Source: Leuctra nigra
Taxonomy: Eukaryota; Arthropoda; Insecta; Plecoptera; Leuctridae
DNA: 64,000 nt
Direction: 5' to 3'
NCBI GenBank assembly: GCA_934045905.1
Contig: OW203771.1
Location: 2,852,001 to 2,916,000 of the forward strand
Shown here: positions 12,701 through 22,862 of the stretch, in pieces
How the letters are laid out: each line of letters begins with the position of its first letter
How positions within the stretch are numbered: position 1 is the stretch's first letter
Position numbers and translations under genes: made by a program
Notes under the pieces: model-generated
The model's input: only the letters and a program-made list of their open reading frames with translations
Database searches by the model: none
What the model was told of the DNA's origin: nothing

Positions 12701-14588
12701 GTTACTAGAATAAAATTTCATGAGACTTCCCTATTCTGCATAGAATCCCAAGGAATCGTAAAAATTGCCATAACTTTCATAAATCTTGATAATTTGTATG
12801 ATTTTTTTTAATATGTTACGAAAACTTGAACCAGTGGCGAGATACCTCATCGAACTACTGAAGTGCAGCCTAAAAACATGGCAAGTTGTACTCGTAAAAA
12901 TATGCCAATAGGTTAAGTTATCGGCATTTATGTTTGGGATAAAAGTAACTGAATCAGTGAATTTCAATATTAGAAACCACTCAAATTTTAGGAGATCTTT
13001 TTTTAAAGTGTTGAACAAACAACAAAGATCATTTCAATCTCTACCGGTAGGATAGTCCTTGCATTTCAGGTAAAAAAATATATTTGTTGGTGTTAAAAAC
13101 AAACATTAAACATTAAAATGTATCCAAAAAAAATTAAATAAATGTGTAATGTGTCTAGTTACTTTTTACTTTTCAGTTTTTTCTGCTTAGTTTTAGTCAG
13201 ATTAAATTTGTTTTGAAACACGTCGGTCAGTGGCCGGCCTATTGTTGAATCACGTGAACGCCCCTGCGAGTGTCTGACGTTGTGTTTTCGCCCCGCAGAG
13301 AACGGGATCCACATGTTCCTGTGGGTGGGTCTGAGCGTGTGCAACGAGTGGGTGCAGGAGGTGTTCGGGGTGCAGTCGGCGGCGCAGATCGACATCGACC
13401 GCACGCAGCTGCCCGAGCTCGACAACCAGACCTCGGACAGGGTGCGAGCCCTCGTGCAGGCCGTGCGCCAGGCCAGGCATCGCTCCATGCGGGTAAGTCA
13501 ACGAGGGCTAGAGTTATAATCACGGCCTGCTTCAAATTTCCACAAATTAACAGGGTAATGCACATTTTGAGAAGACTGTTTCACCATCTACATAATAATT
13601 TTATATAAAAATCTGCTTTTTTATATGGAAACGTAAAAATAAAGCAGTCATAAACCCCTCATAGCTCAGTAGATCATCCAGAAAAGTGTGCATTTAAAAC
13701 TGTTGGAATAAAATATTGTAACTAAAACTACACAATGTAGGTAGGTAGTACCTTTTCAAAGCTATAGGTGAAAAATCATCTATATATATACACTTTCGAA
13801 AATAATAAATATCAACATGTCTCTTTCTGTATGGCTGCAATGTTTAAATGAAAGAAAAATTGTATCTTTGAAGTGATGTACGAGAGGTGATAAAAAATCA
13901 CCGAAATCACCGAAGTTGACGGGCGCCCTGACCGAGGATTGTCTTCGGACGACGTCGGGCTTTCTTTGAACCTCTTGTACCACTCATGACACTGTGATCG
14001 GCTGAGACATTCATCACCAAAACCCAAATGCTCTTCTTTTTATCCATTTCACAAATGATCACAAAATCGCCGAACACAAAAAACCTGCTGCACCATAACA
14101 GCTGTAACTTCACAATAAAGGAGGATATCGAGAATCTGAAAAAAACCGTTATGCTCAGGAAGAGTCATGCTGAACAATGCTGCCAACCGCACCATTCTCC
14201 TACACTCCATTGCGGCGCAATTTATCAAGTCCTGGAACATTTTGATCACCCCTTGTATCTCAAAAATTAGTTCAGATTGCTTACTTTTTCTTGGCATATT
14301 TTGGTGATTAATGAAATTTTCTATATATTATGTAGAGTTTTAAAGATTTCTTAGAAAAGGGGAAATATGATGGCCCCTCCTGAATACCCACTTGATATTT
14401 TATCCGTGTCCCGCAACTGTTGTGCTACATGGCGCGTGTGATTTCAGCTGACGCTGGTGCGACAGCGCGACAAGATGGAGCTGGTGTTCAAGCACTTCCT
14501 GGTGGAGGACCGCGGCCTCGACAGCGCGCCTTCCTACGTAGACTTCCTGTGTCACATGCACAAGGAGATCCGCGGCCTGCTCAGCTAG
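709..14588 (+). CDS. Sec24CD: Protein transport protein Sec24C/D type (COPII cargo adaptor), complete, 15 coding exons
   Basis: Exons: 709-1011, 1545-2777, 3344-3509, 3972-4181, 4802-4917, 5728-5931, 6631-6837, 7249-7375, 7936-8096, 8458-8637, 9371-9572, 10585-10779, 12045-12230, 13299-13492, 14448-14588. All have GT-AG borders and matching phases, giving 1274 residues. Residues 1-512 are a P/Q/G/F-rich disordered region with [13 protein letters not shown] repeats. The zinc finger is Cys607/610/629/632 ([10 protein letters not shown] then FHCLFC). The trunk starts near 677 ([18 protein letters not shown]), followed by the beta-sandwich and helical domain ([19 protein letters not shown]) and a gelsolin-like domain ([11 protein letters not shown]), ending in [18 protein letters not shown]. 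Known: Sec24 pairs with Sec23 in the inner COPII coat at ER exit sites and binds cargo export signals. C/D class is chosen from the zinc-finger and C-terminal wording. A non-coding exon probably ends at 465; its intron is 466-690. Confidence 0.93.
1772..2730 (+). repeat. Tandem coding repeats in the Sec24 N-terminal region
   Basis: Within exon 2, an 18-bp unit encoding PPQQGQ-type hexapeptides is repeated almost perfectly around 1786-1860. From about 2230 a 27-30 bp family encodes [18 protein letters not shown] in roughly a dozen copies. The region is disordered and rich in P, Q and F. The near-identity of neighbouring units indicates recent slippage or unequal exchange, so length polymorphism between alleles is likely. 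Confidence 0.85.
3684..3836 (+). repeat. Dispersed repeat copy in a Sec24 intron
   Basis: The block around TTCCTTGACAATCAATCC and TTATTATCAATGAAAT, followed by a GATGATGCCATC segment, recurs at 53785-53945 in the same orientation with moderate divergence. No coding sequence or terminal repeats are evident. It is an unclassified interspersed repeat. Confidence 0.5.
9000..9318. mobile_element. Palindromic MITE flanked by TTAA (family shared with 47201-47582), Sec24 intron
   Basis: It starts GACGGCTGAGTAGTG and ends CACTACCCAGCCGTC; most of the 319 bp folds on itself around 9150-9210. The left flank is TTAA (8996-8999) and the right is TTAT (9319-9322), a decayed TTAA duplication as made by piggyBac-type transposases. 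It ends only ~50 bp before the exon at 9371. The second copy at 47201-47582 shares the ends and central parts. Confidence 0.75.
10085..10330 (+). repeat. Dispersed repeat, second copy at about 35478-35755
   Basis: The segment from TATTCGAGAAAATAAGGAAC through AGAAGTGGCTCCATCACGTA, in a Sec24 intron, is matched in order and orientation near 35478-35740, with an insertion/deletion in the middle. No reading frame or terminal inverted repeat is seen. It is probably an unclassified transposon relic. Confidence 0.55.
10834..11325. mobile_element. hAT-type non-autonomous element in a Sec24 intron
   Basis: Terminal inverted repeats TAGGGGTGTTCAACGATT and its complement ending GAACATCCCTA bound a 492-bp AT-rich body with repeated AATCGATTAA motifs near both ends. 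The flanks are GTGAAAAT (10826-10833) and GTAAAAAT (11326-11333), an 8-bp duplication with one change, as expected for hAT. No transposase frame is present. Confidence 0.75.
11757..11930 (+). repeat. SINE-like repeat copy
   Basis: This copy in a Sec24 intron has the shared body GGGAAGGTTCCCTACTAAT, a pyrimidine-rich CCATCGTCCATTCTTACC part, a CATC-rich linker and the 3' tail GTTGCAGAACAGTGCGACAT. The same order recurs at about 18290-18412, 18527-18632, 32036-32210 (minus), 34890-35187 (minus, split), 37763-37890 (minus), 38143-38265 and 41108-41246. Confidence 0.65.
13890..14050 (-). pseudogene. Mariner transposase N-terminal fragment, decayed
   Basis: The minus strand in a Sec24 intron encodes [18 protein letters not shown] followed by [19 protein letters not shown]. 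This is the helix-turn-helix and linker region typical of mariner transposases (GxECLSRSQxxEWxKRFKEG, then DDPRxGRPSTS). The catalytic D,D34D domain is absent and neighbouring frames are broken, so this is a short relic of a longer insertion. The boundaries are uncertain. Confidence 0.75.
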
Positions 14589-14700
14589 AACACAGGTACG
14601 AGTACATCCATTCAAGGTCACCAATGTACCCTACTTTATCAGGGAAATTAGTTTTTTAATTAACTTTAGCTCAACTGCCAGCAACAAACAGTAGACTGAT

Positions 14701-15280
14701 TAGAGATGGGCGATACTCGAAAAAGTATCGATACCCGATACGATACGATACAAAAACTTCGATACGATAATATCGATATTCACATGAAATATCGATATTT
14801 CGATTCGATACCAAAAATTTTCGAAAACCGTCCTACGGAAAAATATCAAATGCTAAAAACCAGAAAATAGATGCGAGACACTATAACCTTTCCACACCAA
14901 ACATTATATTTAGTGTTCTTTGGTTAACAAGTCAGTATTGCGTCATCTATAATTACCTTCAATGGACTGGAATGATTTTTTGTGTAACAAGATGGAATGA
15001 GGAAATGCCAAAAATAGAAATTTTGTGAGAAATATGTACATGGTTGTCCGATTGATTCTTCATTGACGTAGATTGTTTTAAGTTAACAAAAATTAAGTGG
15101 AATTACCTATGTAATTCATCACAATACAGTCCTGAATACTCATATTTCATATTGATTCGATATTCGACAAAAAATATCGATCGACCGATATATCGAAAGG
15201 AAAGTATCGATTCAAAATATAGATATATCGAAACAAATATATCGATATTTTGATATATCGTATCGTATCGCCCATCTCTA
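14701..15280. mobile_element. hAT-type MITE with perfect 8-bp duplication (AGACTGAT)
   Basis: The terminal inverted repeats TAGAGATGGGCGATAC and GTATCGCCCATCTCTA enclose 580 bp rich in ATCGATA motifs at both ends. AGACTGAT occurs immediately left (14693-14700) and right (15281-15288). The 8-bp duplication and the terminal sequence assign it to hAT. There is no transposase. Confidence 0.88.
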
Positions 15281-15320
15281 AGACTGATTAATTTGACATT
15301 TTCTGCGAGTGTCACCAATA

Positions 15321-15512
15321 GACCGATTTAAAAATTATCTAGGTGGCTCTGCTGTTCAAAAAATTCAAAAAATTTCACATGCAGTTTGGTTTTCCATATA
15401 TCTATTGGTGTTTTACAACAATGGATAAAAACACCAACAGATATATGGAAAACCAAACTGCATGTGAATTTTTTTGAAAAGCAGAGCCACCTAGATAATT
15501 TTTAAATCGGTC
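15321..15512. mobile_element. Small fully palindromic MITE with TA flanks
   Basis: GACCGATTTAAAAATTATCT at the left is mirrored at the right; the arms are ~85 bp with a short loop near 15405-15430. TA lies on both sides (15319-15320, 15513-15514), which suits a Tc1/mariner-type non-autonomous element. The RNA would form a long hairpin. Confidence 0.75.
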
Positions 15513-15975
15513 TATACATTTTGTCAAAGGTGGTAAGGATAATTTTTCGATAACAAAATAATTACGTCAGTTTTGATGGTTTAAAGTTGACCAACAAATG
15601 AGTATTACTACTATCATATTATGTCAAACTAATTTTGCAGGAATTCCACTCAAATATTTGACAAAATGAACCCATCAAATAAAACAAAACTTGAGAAAAT
15701 AATATGGAGTATCATATTAATTTTAATTTAGTTTGAAAGGGTACAGTTTATGTGTGCTCTGACAATAATAAAAAATCAGTAATTTGTCTATACCAGTCAT
15801 ATACTTACATATACATATGCATGTATTAAAATAGTTCCACCAAATAATGCTAAAACCAAGATAGTTTGCTAGTTTATACTTTGTATAAAGTACACTTAGT
15901 AAGCCCACTTAGTTTCTAATTTCCCCGGAGCAATGTGCACCTGCTTGGCTCTACCATGTTGCCCGATGTTTGCAG

Positions 15976-17290
15976 ACGCAGTGGCGACTGTGGACCACAT
16001 AACGCCGACCTGTCGGGCTACGAGCCGCTCAGCGGAGTTCCAAGAACATCTCGGGTGCTTTCGGCGGCTCTCTCGACGTTGTCCTGCTTAGAGAAATGCC
16101 TTGTTTGAATCTTTGTCCTTCGACGGACGCTCTGGAGTATATAATTGTGAGAGTCGATGCAGAGTTGAACGCTTACTTCATCCCCTTTACGAGATCGAAA
16201 ACTGTGTCGTCAAACGTGACTGGCCCGAATCTGTTGACAAAATTAGTTCAGTTTGTAAACTTCATACCTACTTTCGTTCCAGAGATGACCAACTTTGGTA
16301 CCAATTTAAATATTTATTAAAAATCTTCTATCTTCTTTCTATAATTTTTATTTTTAGTTTGAATCATAGATACCACCAGAGCAAGAAAGTATGTTGACAA
16401 CTATATAGAAAACTGTTCAAATTGTGGAAATGGCCTAAGAATTTTAGTCTTTTTGTGCAGTTCCTATTCAGCTTGCTTCAAGATTGTGGTAATCAAACCG
16501 AAATGCTTTTGCCTTCAGCGTAATAAAATACAAATTCTGATAATTATTTACAGTGTCGATACCATGATGTCTTTGATGAATTTCCTGTTCAATATTTGCA
16601 TTGATACGTTCGTATTTATTGGGAACGGATTTTCATTGTAAATAGTTGCAAGTTATACGTACTGAAATAGATTTATTGTTTTTAACATAATCTGGTAATC
16701 CTAACCTAAGGGTTTACCATTACATTATCAAACAAGTTATCATAGTAAACTATTGTATATATATAATTGAATGGAGAGATTGACAAGTTTTTATATTGGT
16801 GTCGTGCGATTGTGACATATGAAGGAGTACATTGCGGTTAACTGTCTACGTATTAAGTCCGGTTTAACTAACTACTGATTAAGTTATTGCAGGATTAATA
16901 GAAAGGATGATACTCTCAACTCTAATTTTTGGGATTGTTACCAGGTTGATGGACGATATTTTGAGGCGACAGGATTAGAAAAGTAATTTCTCTTTATGCA
17001 TCGATGACTTTCATTTTAAGTGGTCCTTGTTGCTATTCGGAATTACTTAACTAAACTTTATTGCGTCAAAATGTAGTCAATTGTCAATGTGATAGTAACA
17101 ATCGCAGAAATTGTGGATCAATTGAGGTATCCTTCTCTTTGAAGAGAATCCCTGATGTTTATTTCGATTGAACGCTCAGAAGTTATTTGTACCGGACATT
17201 GTTATAGATTCCATGTGTTGTTTTCCATAGCCAATACATTGGATTACATAATTATTACTTATTGTAAATAAAAATAAATGGTTTCCAAAA
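15976..17290 (+). other. Sec24 3' UTR / downstream region with two poly(A) signals
   Basis: There is no credible coding frame. Overlapping AATAAA hexamers at 17267-17272 and 17273-17278 are the best polyadenylation signals downstream of the Sec24 stop. The stretch is unique-looking AT-rich sequence without the repeats that crowd the following region, consistent with a long 3' UTR. The length is inferred. Confidence 0.45.
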
Positions 17291-18227
17291 TGTCAGTTGT
17301 ATTGATTATTTGTGTCTAGAATGGAAATAGTTTGCAATATTTCATAGCAAAAGATTTATTATATGCATGGTATTATTAAGTTTTTGCCAAAATAAAAATT
17401 ATGTAACAAATTGATGTCGACAATATTATATTCTTTGTAATTAGTCTAGATCCTGCTCTCTAAAAAAAAATTGAATTTTCCAAACATCTTGGAAAATAAA
17501 AAAATCTGACCCTCTTTCACATTGTCCCCAAGAAATGTTTAGCATTTTGTATTTCTTTCAGCTTAGCTTTCAAAAGGTCATGTACATAGGTCTAATTGCA
17601 TAAATAAGCATTATCCATTAAAAATCATTTTAAAAGTATCATAAAAAAGTATGAATTTCCAGTTTTTATTATTATTATTTATTGAAATTGTTTTGAGTAC
17701 TTTCACTCGGTTACAAAGTTTACATTCATAGATCAATACACTTATTTATTCAATACACATCAAATTTTTTAGTCCCTGTCTGAAACTTTGTGCATCATCG
17801 GGTTATCGGATAGAGGGCAGTATCACACGTTCCAAGTACCTAGGTAAACTAAATACTAAATAAACACTCATCAATTTGTACTCCTTGAGTCCATGATTCT
17901 TGAGTGAAAACAGTAATTCTGCCTTTATCAAATAATTATTTTGTGATGGTGATGATTCATTGTGTAAGAGAAATCGTCAATATATCTGTATAATTAATTA
18001 TGTTGGCATCAGTCTTAATTGCAAAATATTGATAGTGCTTGATTAGGTAGGTACCTAGGTAAGTCGTAGTAATAAAATCATTTCAAGTGAGGCAATCCTC
18101 AAGTCAAGAAAATTGACGTCCGGCTTTCTATCTCTTAATTACCGATTTCATATTTCCGACCTATGGGGTAGCAGGATATATTTTGTTGCATGACAAGGCC
18201 GATTGTATATCATTATATTGTCGATTG
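17291..18227. other. Intergenic, nothing recognised
   Basis: AT-rich sequence without open frames of interest. A TTATTATTATTATTTATTGAA stretch near 17680 resembles the 3' end of an interspersed repeat, but there is not enough to classify it. Confidence 0.4.
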
Positions 18228-18289
18228 CAGGTATATCAACTTCGTGTAAAGAAACTACTGTGGAGTACGTCGCACCTGATCGACGTTAT

Positions 18290-18632
18290 ATTCTGGTTTC
18301 CCTCACTCACTCGAGAGGCAAATGCTGGGAAGGTTTACTACTAATAGGCCACGAGACGACCGCCTCCTTCCCACCAACCATCCTTACTTCCTACCTACTT
18401 CATCATCCCTATTAAAAGCTTATCATCCCAAAAACCAAGTTTAAAAACTTTCCGAAAAGATTTTGGTCATCCTTTCCTAAATTAATGAAAAGTTTGATTT
18501 TCGAAATAGTTGCGACTGAGATTTTTTGAGATTTCCCTCAGTCAAGAAGTAATTGTGAAGGTTGTGATACTAATAGGTCACGACCTCCTCCTTCTCACCG
18601 TCCATCCTTCCCTATTCATCATCAATAATCCA
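18290..18632 (+). repeat. Two adjacent SINE-like copies
   Basis: 18290-18412 and 18527-18632 each carry TTTCCCTC, AGGTTxxxTACTAATAGG(T/C)CACGA, then CCTCCTTCCCACC and CATCATC. Both lack the GCAGAACAGTGCGAC tail seen in longer family members. They lie in direct orientation, separated by ~115 bp. Confidence 0.6.
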
Positions 18633-19913
18633 TGGGTCCGCAGGATTTCAGCCGGGGGGGGGGGGGGGGGGGGGGGGCAAGGTAAAGAAAACAATTTTTC
18701 CCGTGTTAAGGGGGGTGTGGGGGCGCGCCCAACACCCTTGCCCGCAGGACTTTTTTTGTTTTGGACTCTTTGAAATCAATTTTGAATCATTATAAGGTGT
18801 ATTTACTCAAATATTAATTTTTTGGGGTGTGGAGGGCACAACCCCATTATGCCCCGTTGGGCATTTTTGGGGTTTTTGACACTTTGAAATGATTTTTTTG
18901 AGATTTTTGTATACCAAATATATATACCGGGTGGCGCAAAAAAATCCCTCTGATTACGAGGTCACTATATCGAAACTATCATAGAAAGGATTCTGAAATG
19001 TGTACACATATTAGAAAACATACAAAAATTTAATATGTGCAAGTTTCATAAACATTACTATTGTAGGACAAAAGTTACAGCTGTTCAAATTTGGTTGTCA
19101 AAAAATTGATTAACGGAGCTCAAACAGCGCGCGTCCAGAAAACTTCCAATGGCCGGGACGCTGTTTCTTCAAAACTAAGTACGATATCAAGCTAAAAATT
19201 TCAAATTATATTCAAAATAGATTAGGATCGATTGTGTACAAATTTCAATCAATTTGAATGAATGAAACGAAAAGTATGGGATCGTGAAGTTGAGCTTGAA
19301 AACAGAATAGTGGGAAAATAATCACTTTTATAACGTGTGTAATAAAAGTTTAGAAATAATCTTCATTATCCGATTTTACGCTCAACTTCAAGATTCCATA
19401 ATTTTCTTTCTATTCATTCATAATGACTGAAATTTTGACACAATCGATCCTTATATATTTTCAATATAATTTGAAACTTTCAGCTTGATATCGTACGTAG
19501 TTTTGAAGAAACAGCGTCCCGGCCATTGGAAGCTTTCTGGGCGCGCGCTATTTGAGCTCCGTATAATCAATTTTTTGACAACCAAATTTGAACAGCTGCT
19601 GTAACTTTTTTCCTACAATAGGAATGTTTTTGAAACTTGCACATATAAATTTTGGTATGTTTTCTAATATGTGTACAAATTTCAGAATCCTATCTATAAT
19701 AGTTTCGATATAGTGACCTCTCAATCAGGGGGATTTTTTTTGCGCCACCCGGTATATACACATCTTTATTGTCTTTTTCCCACTACAACAGCAGATATTT
19801 TTTTTTATACAAAATAAACATACTTAAATCACCACATAAAAATTATGCTTCCCTGAAATCCAGGGGGCAAGCGCCCCCCTCCCCCCCCCCCCCCCCACCC
19901 CATGTAGACGCCC
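18633..19913. mobile_element. Poly-C/G-bearing transposon interrupted by a nested MITE
   Basis: The left end ATGGGTCCGCAGGATTT is followed by a poly-G tract; the right end carries a poly-C tract and GTAGACGCCCAT, a matching inverted end. The interior holds the GCCCCGTTGGGCA-type motif shared with the copies near 40063-40440, 52209-52545, 59490-59800, 61310-61560 and 63440-63810. The body is split by the insertion at 18927-19752. The superfamily is not assigned. Confidence 0.6.
18927..19752. mobile_element. Large-hairpin MITE, ends CCGGGTGGCGCAAA, TA flanks
   Basis: CCGGGTGGCGCAAAAAAATC at the left is mirrored by TTTTTTTTGCGCCACCCGG at the right, and imperfect complementarity extends over most of each ~400-bp arm (for example GATATCGTACxTAGTTTTGAAGAAACAGCG). 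TA flanks both ends inside a TATATA run. A second, shorter member is at 58431-59010. Tc1/mariner-like target choice is inferred. Confidence 0.8.
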
Positions 19914-19947
19914 ATGCAATCATCATCATCATCAGAACAGTGAGACG

Positions 19948-21262
19948 AAAAGCCCCCAAAACGTGTGAACTTCATATCGTGCCCGCGTTGAACTGTCCTT
20001 GCCCCTATCATCCCGAGTATGTATGGATGATCACGGCAGTTACTGTTGTGTTAAGTGTGTCGCTTGCCCCCCCCCCNNNNNNNNNNNNNNNNNNNNNNNN
20101 NNNNNNNNNNNNNNNNNNNNNNNNNNNNNNNNNNNNNNNNNNNNNNNNNNNNNNNNNNNNNNNNNNNNNNNNNNNNNNNNNNNNNNNNNNNNNNNNNNNN
20201 NNNNNNNNNNNNNNNNNNNNNNNNNNNNNNNNNNNNNNNNNNNNNNNNNNNNNNNNNNNNNNNNNNNNNNNNNNNNGTGTTAAGTGTGTCGCTTGCCCCC
20301 CCCCCCCCCCCCCCCCCTTCCTACGCGCCTGGCGACGAAAAGCCCCCCAAAACGTGTGAACTTCATATCGTGCCCGCGTTGAAACTGTCCTTGCCCCTAT
20401 CATCCCGAGTCTGTATGAATGATCACGGCAGTTACTGTTGTGTTAAGTGTGTCGCTTGCCCCCCCCCCCCCCCTTCCTACGCGCCTGGCGACGAAAAGCC
20501 CCCAAAACGTGTGAACTTCATATCGTGCCCGCGTTGAACTGTCCCCTTGCCCCTATCATCCCGAGTATGTATGAATGATCACGGCAGTTACTGTTGTGTT
20601 AAGTGTGTCGCTTGCCCCCCCCCCCCCCCCCCCTTCCTACGCGCCTGGCGACGAAAAGCCCCCAAAACGTGTGAACTTCATATCGTGCCCGCGTTATACT
20701 GTCCTTGCCCCTATCATCCCGAGTATGTATGAATGATCACGGCAGTTACTGTTGTGTTAAGTGTGTCGCTTGCCCCCCCCCCCCCCCCCCCCCCCCCCTT
20801 CCTACGCGCCTGGCGACGAAAAGCCCCCAAAACGTGTGAACTTCATATCGTGCCCGCGTTGAACTGTCCTTGCCCCTATCATCCCGAGTATGTATGAATG
20901 ATCACGGCAGTTACTGTTGTGTTAAGTGTGTCGCTTGCCCCCTCCCCCCCCCCCCCCCCTTCCTACGCGCCTGGCGACGAAAAGCCCCAAAAACGTGTGA
21001 ACTTCATATCGTGCCCGCGTTGAACTGTCCTTGCCCCTATCATCCCGAGTCTGTATGAATGATCACGGCAGTTACTGTTGTGTTAAGTGTGTCGCTTGCC
21101 CCCCCCCCCCCCCCCCCCCCCCCCCTTCCTACGCGCCTGGCGACGAAAAGCCCCAAAAACGTGTGAACTTCATATCGTGCCCGCGTTGAACTGTCCTTGC
21201 CCCTATCATCCCGAGTATGTATGAATGATCACGGCAGTTACTGTTGTGTTAAGTGTGTCGCT

Positions 21263-21293
<31 letters not shown>

Positions 21294-22862
21294 TCCTACG
21301 CGCCTGGCGACGAAAAGCCCCAAAAACGTGTGAACTTCATATCGTGCCCGCGTTGAACTGTCCTTGCCCCTATCATCCCGAGTATGTATGAATGATCACG
21401 GCAGTTACTGTTGTGTTAAGTGTGTCGCTTGCCCCCCCCCCCCCCCCCTTCCTACGCGCCTGGCGACGAAAAGCCCCAAAAACGTGTGAACTTCATATCG
21501 TGCCCGCGTTGAACTGTCCTTGCCCCTATCATCCCGAGTCTGTATGAATGATCACGGCAGTTACTGTTGTGTTAAGTGTGTCGCTTGCCCCCCCCCCCCC
21601 CCCCCTTCCTACGCGCCTGGCGACGAAAAGCCCCAAAAACGTGTGAACTTCATATCGTGCCCGCGTTGAACTGTCCTTGCCCCTATCATCCCGAGTATGT
21701 ATGAATGATCACGGCAGTTACTGTTGTGTTAAGTGTGTCGCTTGCCCCCCCCCCCCCCCCCTTCCTACGCGCCTGGCGACGAAAAGCCCCCAAAACGTGT
21801 GAACTTCATATCGTGCCCGCGTTGAACTGTCCTTGCCCCTATCATCCCGAGTATGTATGAATGATCACGGCAGTTACTGTTGTGTTAAGTGTGTCGCTTG
21901 CCCCTCCCCCCCCCCCCCCCCCCCCCTTCCTACGCGCCTGGCGACGAAAAGCCCCAAAAACGTGTGAACTTCATATCGTGCCCGCGTTGAACTGTCCTTG
22001 CCCCTATCATCCCGAGTATGTATGAATGATCACGGCAGTTACTGTTGTGTTAAGTGTGTCGCTTGCCCCCCCCCCCCCCCTCCTTCCTACGCGCCTGGCG
22101 ACGAAAAGCCCCCAAAACGTGTGAACTTCATATCGTGCCCGCGTTGAACTGTCCTTGCCCCTATCATCCCGAGTATGTATGAATGATCACGGCAGTTACT
22201 GTTGTGTTAAGTGTGTCGCTTGCCCCCCCCCCCCCCCCTTCCTACGCGCCTGGCGACGAAAAGCCCCCAAAACGTGTGAACTTCATATCGTGCCCGCGTT
22301 GAACTGTCCTCGCCCCTATCATCCCGAGTATGTATGAATGATCACGGCAGTTACTGTTGTGTTAAGTGTGTCGCTTGCCCCCCCCCCCCCCCCCTTCCTA
22401 CGCGCCTGGCGACGAAAAGCCCCCAAAACGTGTGAACTTCATATCGTGCCCGCGTTGAACTGTCCTCGCCCCTATCATCCCGAGTATGTATGAATGATCA
22501 CGGCAGTTACTGTTGTGTTAAGTGTGTCGCTTGCCCCTCCCCCCCCCCCTTCCTACGCGCCTGGCGACGAAAAGCCCCCAAAACGTGTGAACTTCATATC
22601 GTGCCCGCGTTGAACTGTCCTTGCCCCTATCATCCCGAGTCTGTATGAATGATCACGGCAGTTACTGTTGTGTTAAGTGTGTCGCTTGCCCCCCCCCCCC
22701 CCCCCCCCCCCCCCCTCCTTCCTACGCGCCTGGCGACGAAAAGCCCCCAAAACGTGTGAACTTCATATCGTGCCCGCGTTGAACTGTCCTTGCCCCTATC
22801 ATCCCGAGTATGTATGAATGATCACGGCAGTTACTGTTGTGTTAAGTGTGTCGCTTGCCCCC
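19948..22862 (+). repeat. 156-167 bp satellite with a variable poly-C tract, containing an assembly gap
   Basis: About 17 visible units share CTTCCTACGCGCCTGGCGAC, AACTTCATATCGTGCCCGCG, ATGATCACGGCAGTTACTG and GTGTGTCGCTTG, then 10-30 C. Spacing between successive TTCCTACG sites is 156, 160, 165, 161, 166, 167, 156, 157 and 156 bp; almost all the variation is in the C tract. Linked single-base variants (GAGTATG/GAGTCTG, GCCCCCAAAA/GCCCCAAAAA, CCTTGCC/CCTCGCC) mark sub-lineages. The array ends abruptly at CTTGCCCCCACCC. Apparent reading frames in it follow the repeat and are not genes. Confidence 0.95.
20077..20276. other. Assembly gap (200 N)
   Basis: Exactly 200 unresolved bases lie inside the poly-C satellite. 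The size is probably a placeholder, so the true array length is unknown. Confidence 0.98.

Larger units (their letters stand above)
14596..15975 (+). other. Probable intron in the Sec24 3' UTR, carrying two transposons
   Basis: Seven bases after the TAG stop comes a good donor, ACAG|GTACGA (14596), and at 15971-15975 a TTTGCAG acceptor. The interval contains the hAT-type element 14701-15280 and the small palindromic element 15321-15512. Splicing is inferred from the sites only; unspliced read-through to the poly(A) signals is the alternative. A junction this close to the stop would not be expected to trigger nonsense-mediated decay. Confidence 0.5.

Noticed and set aside
13270..13608. Alternative frames over Sec24 exons (here and at 5712-5948, 10559-10822 and 12009-12271)
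   Set aside because: GC-rich exons give chance open frames. Only the phase-linked Sec24 frames match the family.
19769..22862. Repeated 60-65 codon frames (MPLSSRVCMNDHGSYCCVKC then poly-Pro)
   Set aside because: They are translations of the satellite unit and its C tract, start at a non-initiating position in each unit and have no promoter or splice support.
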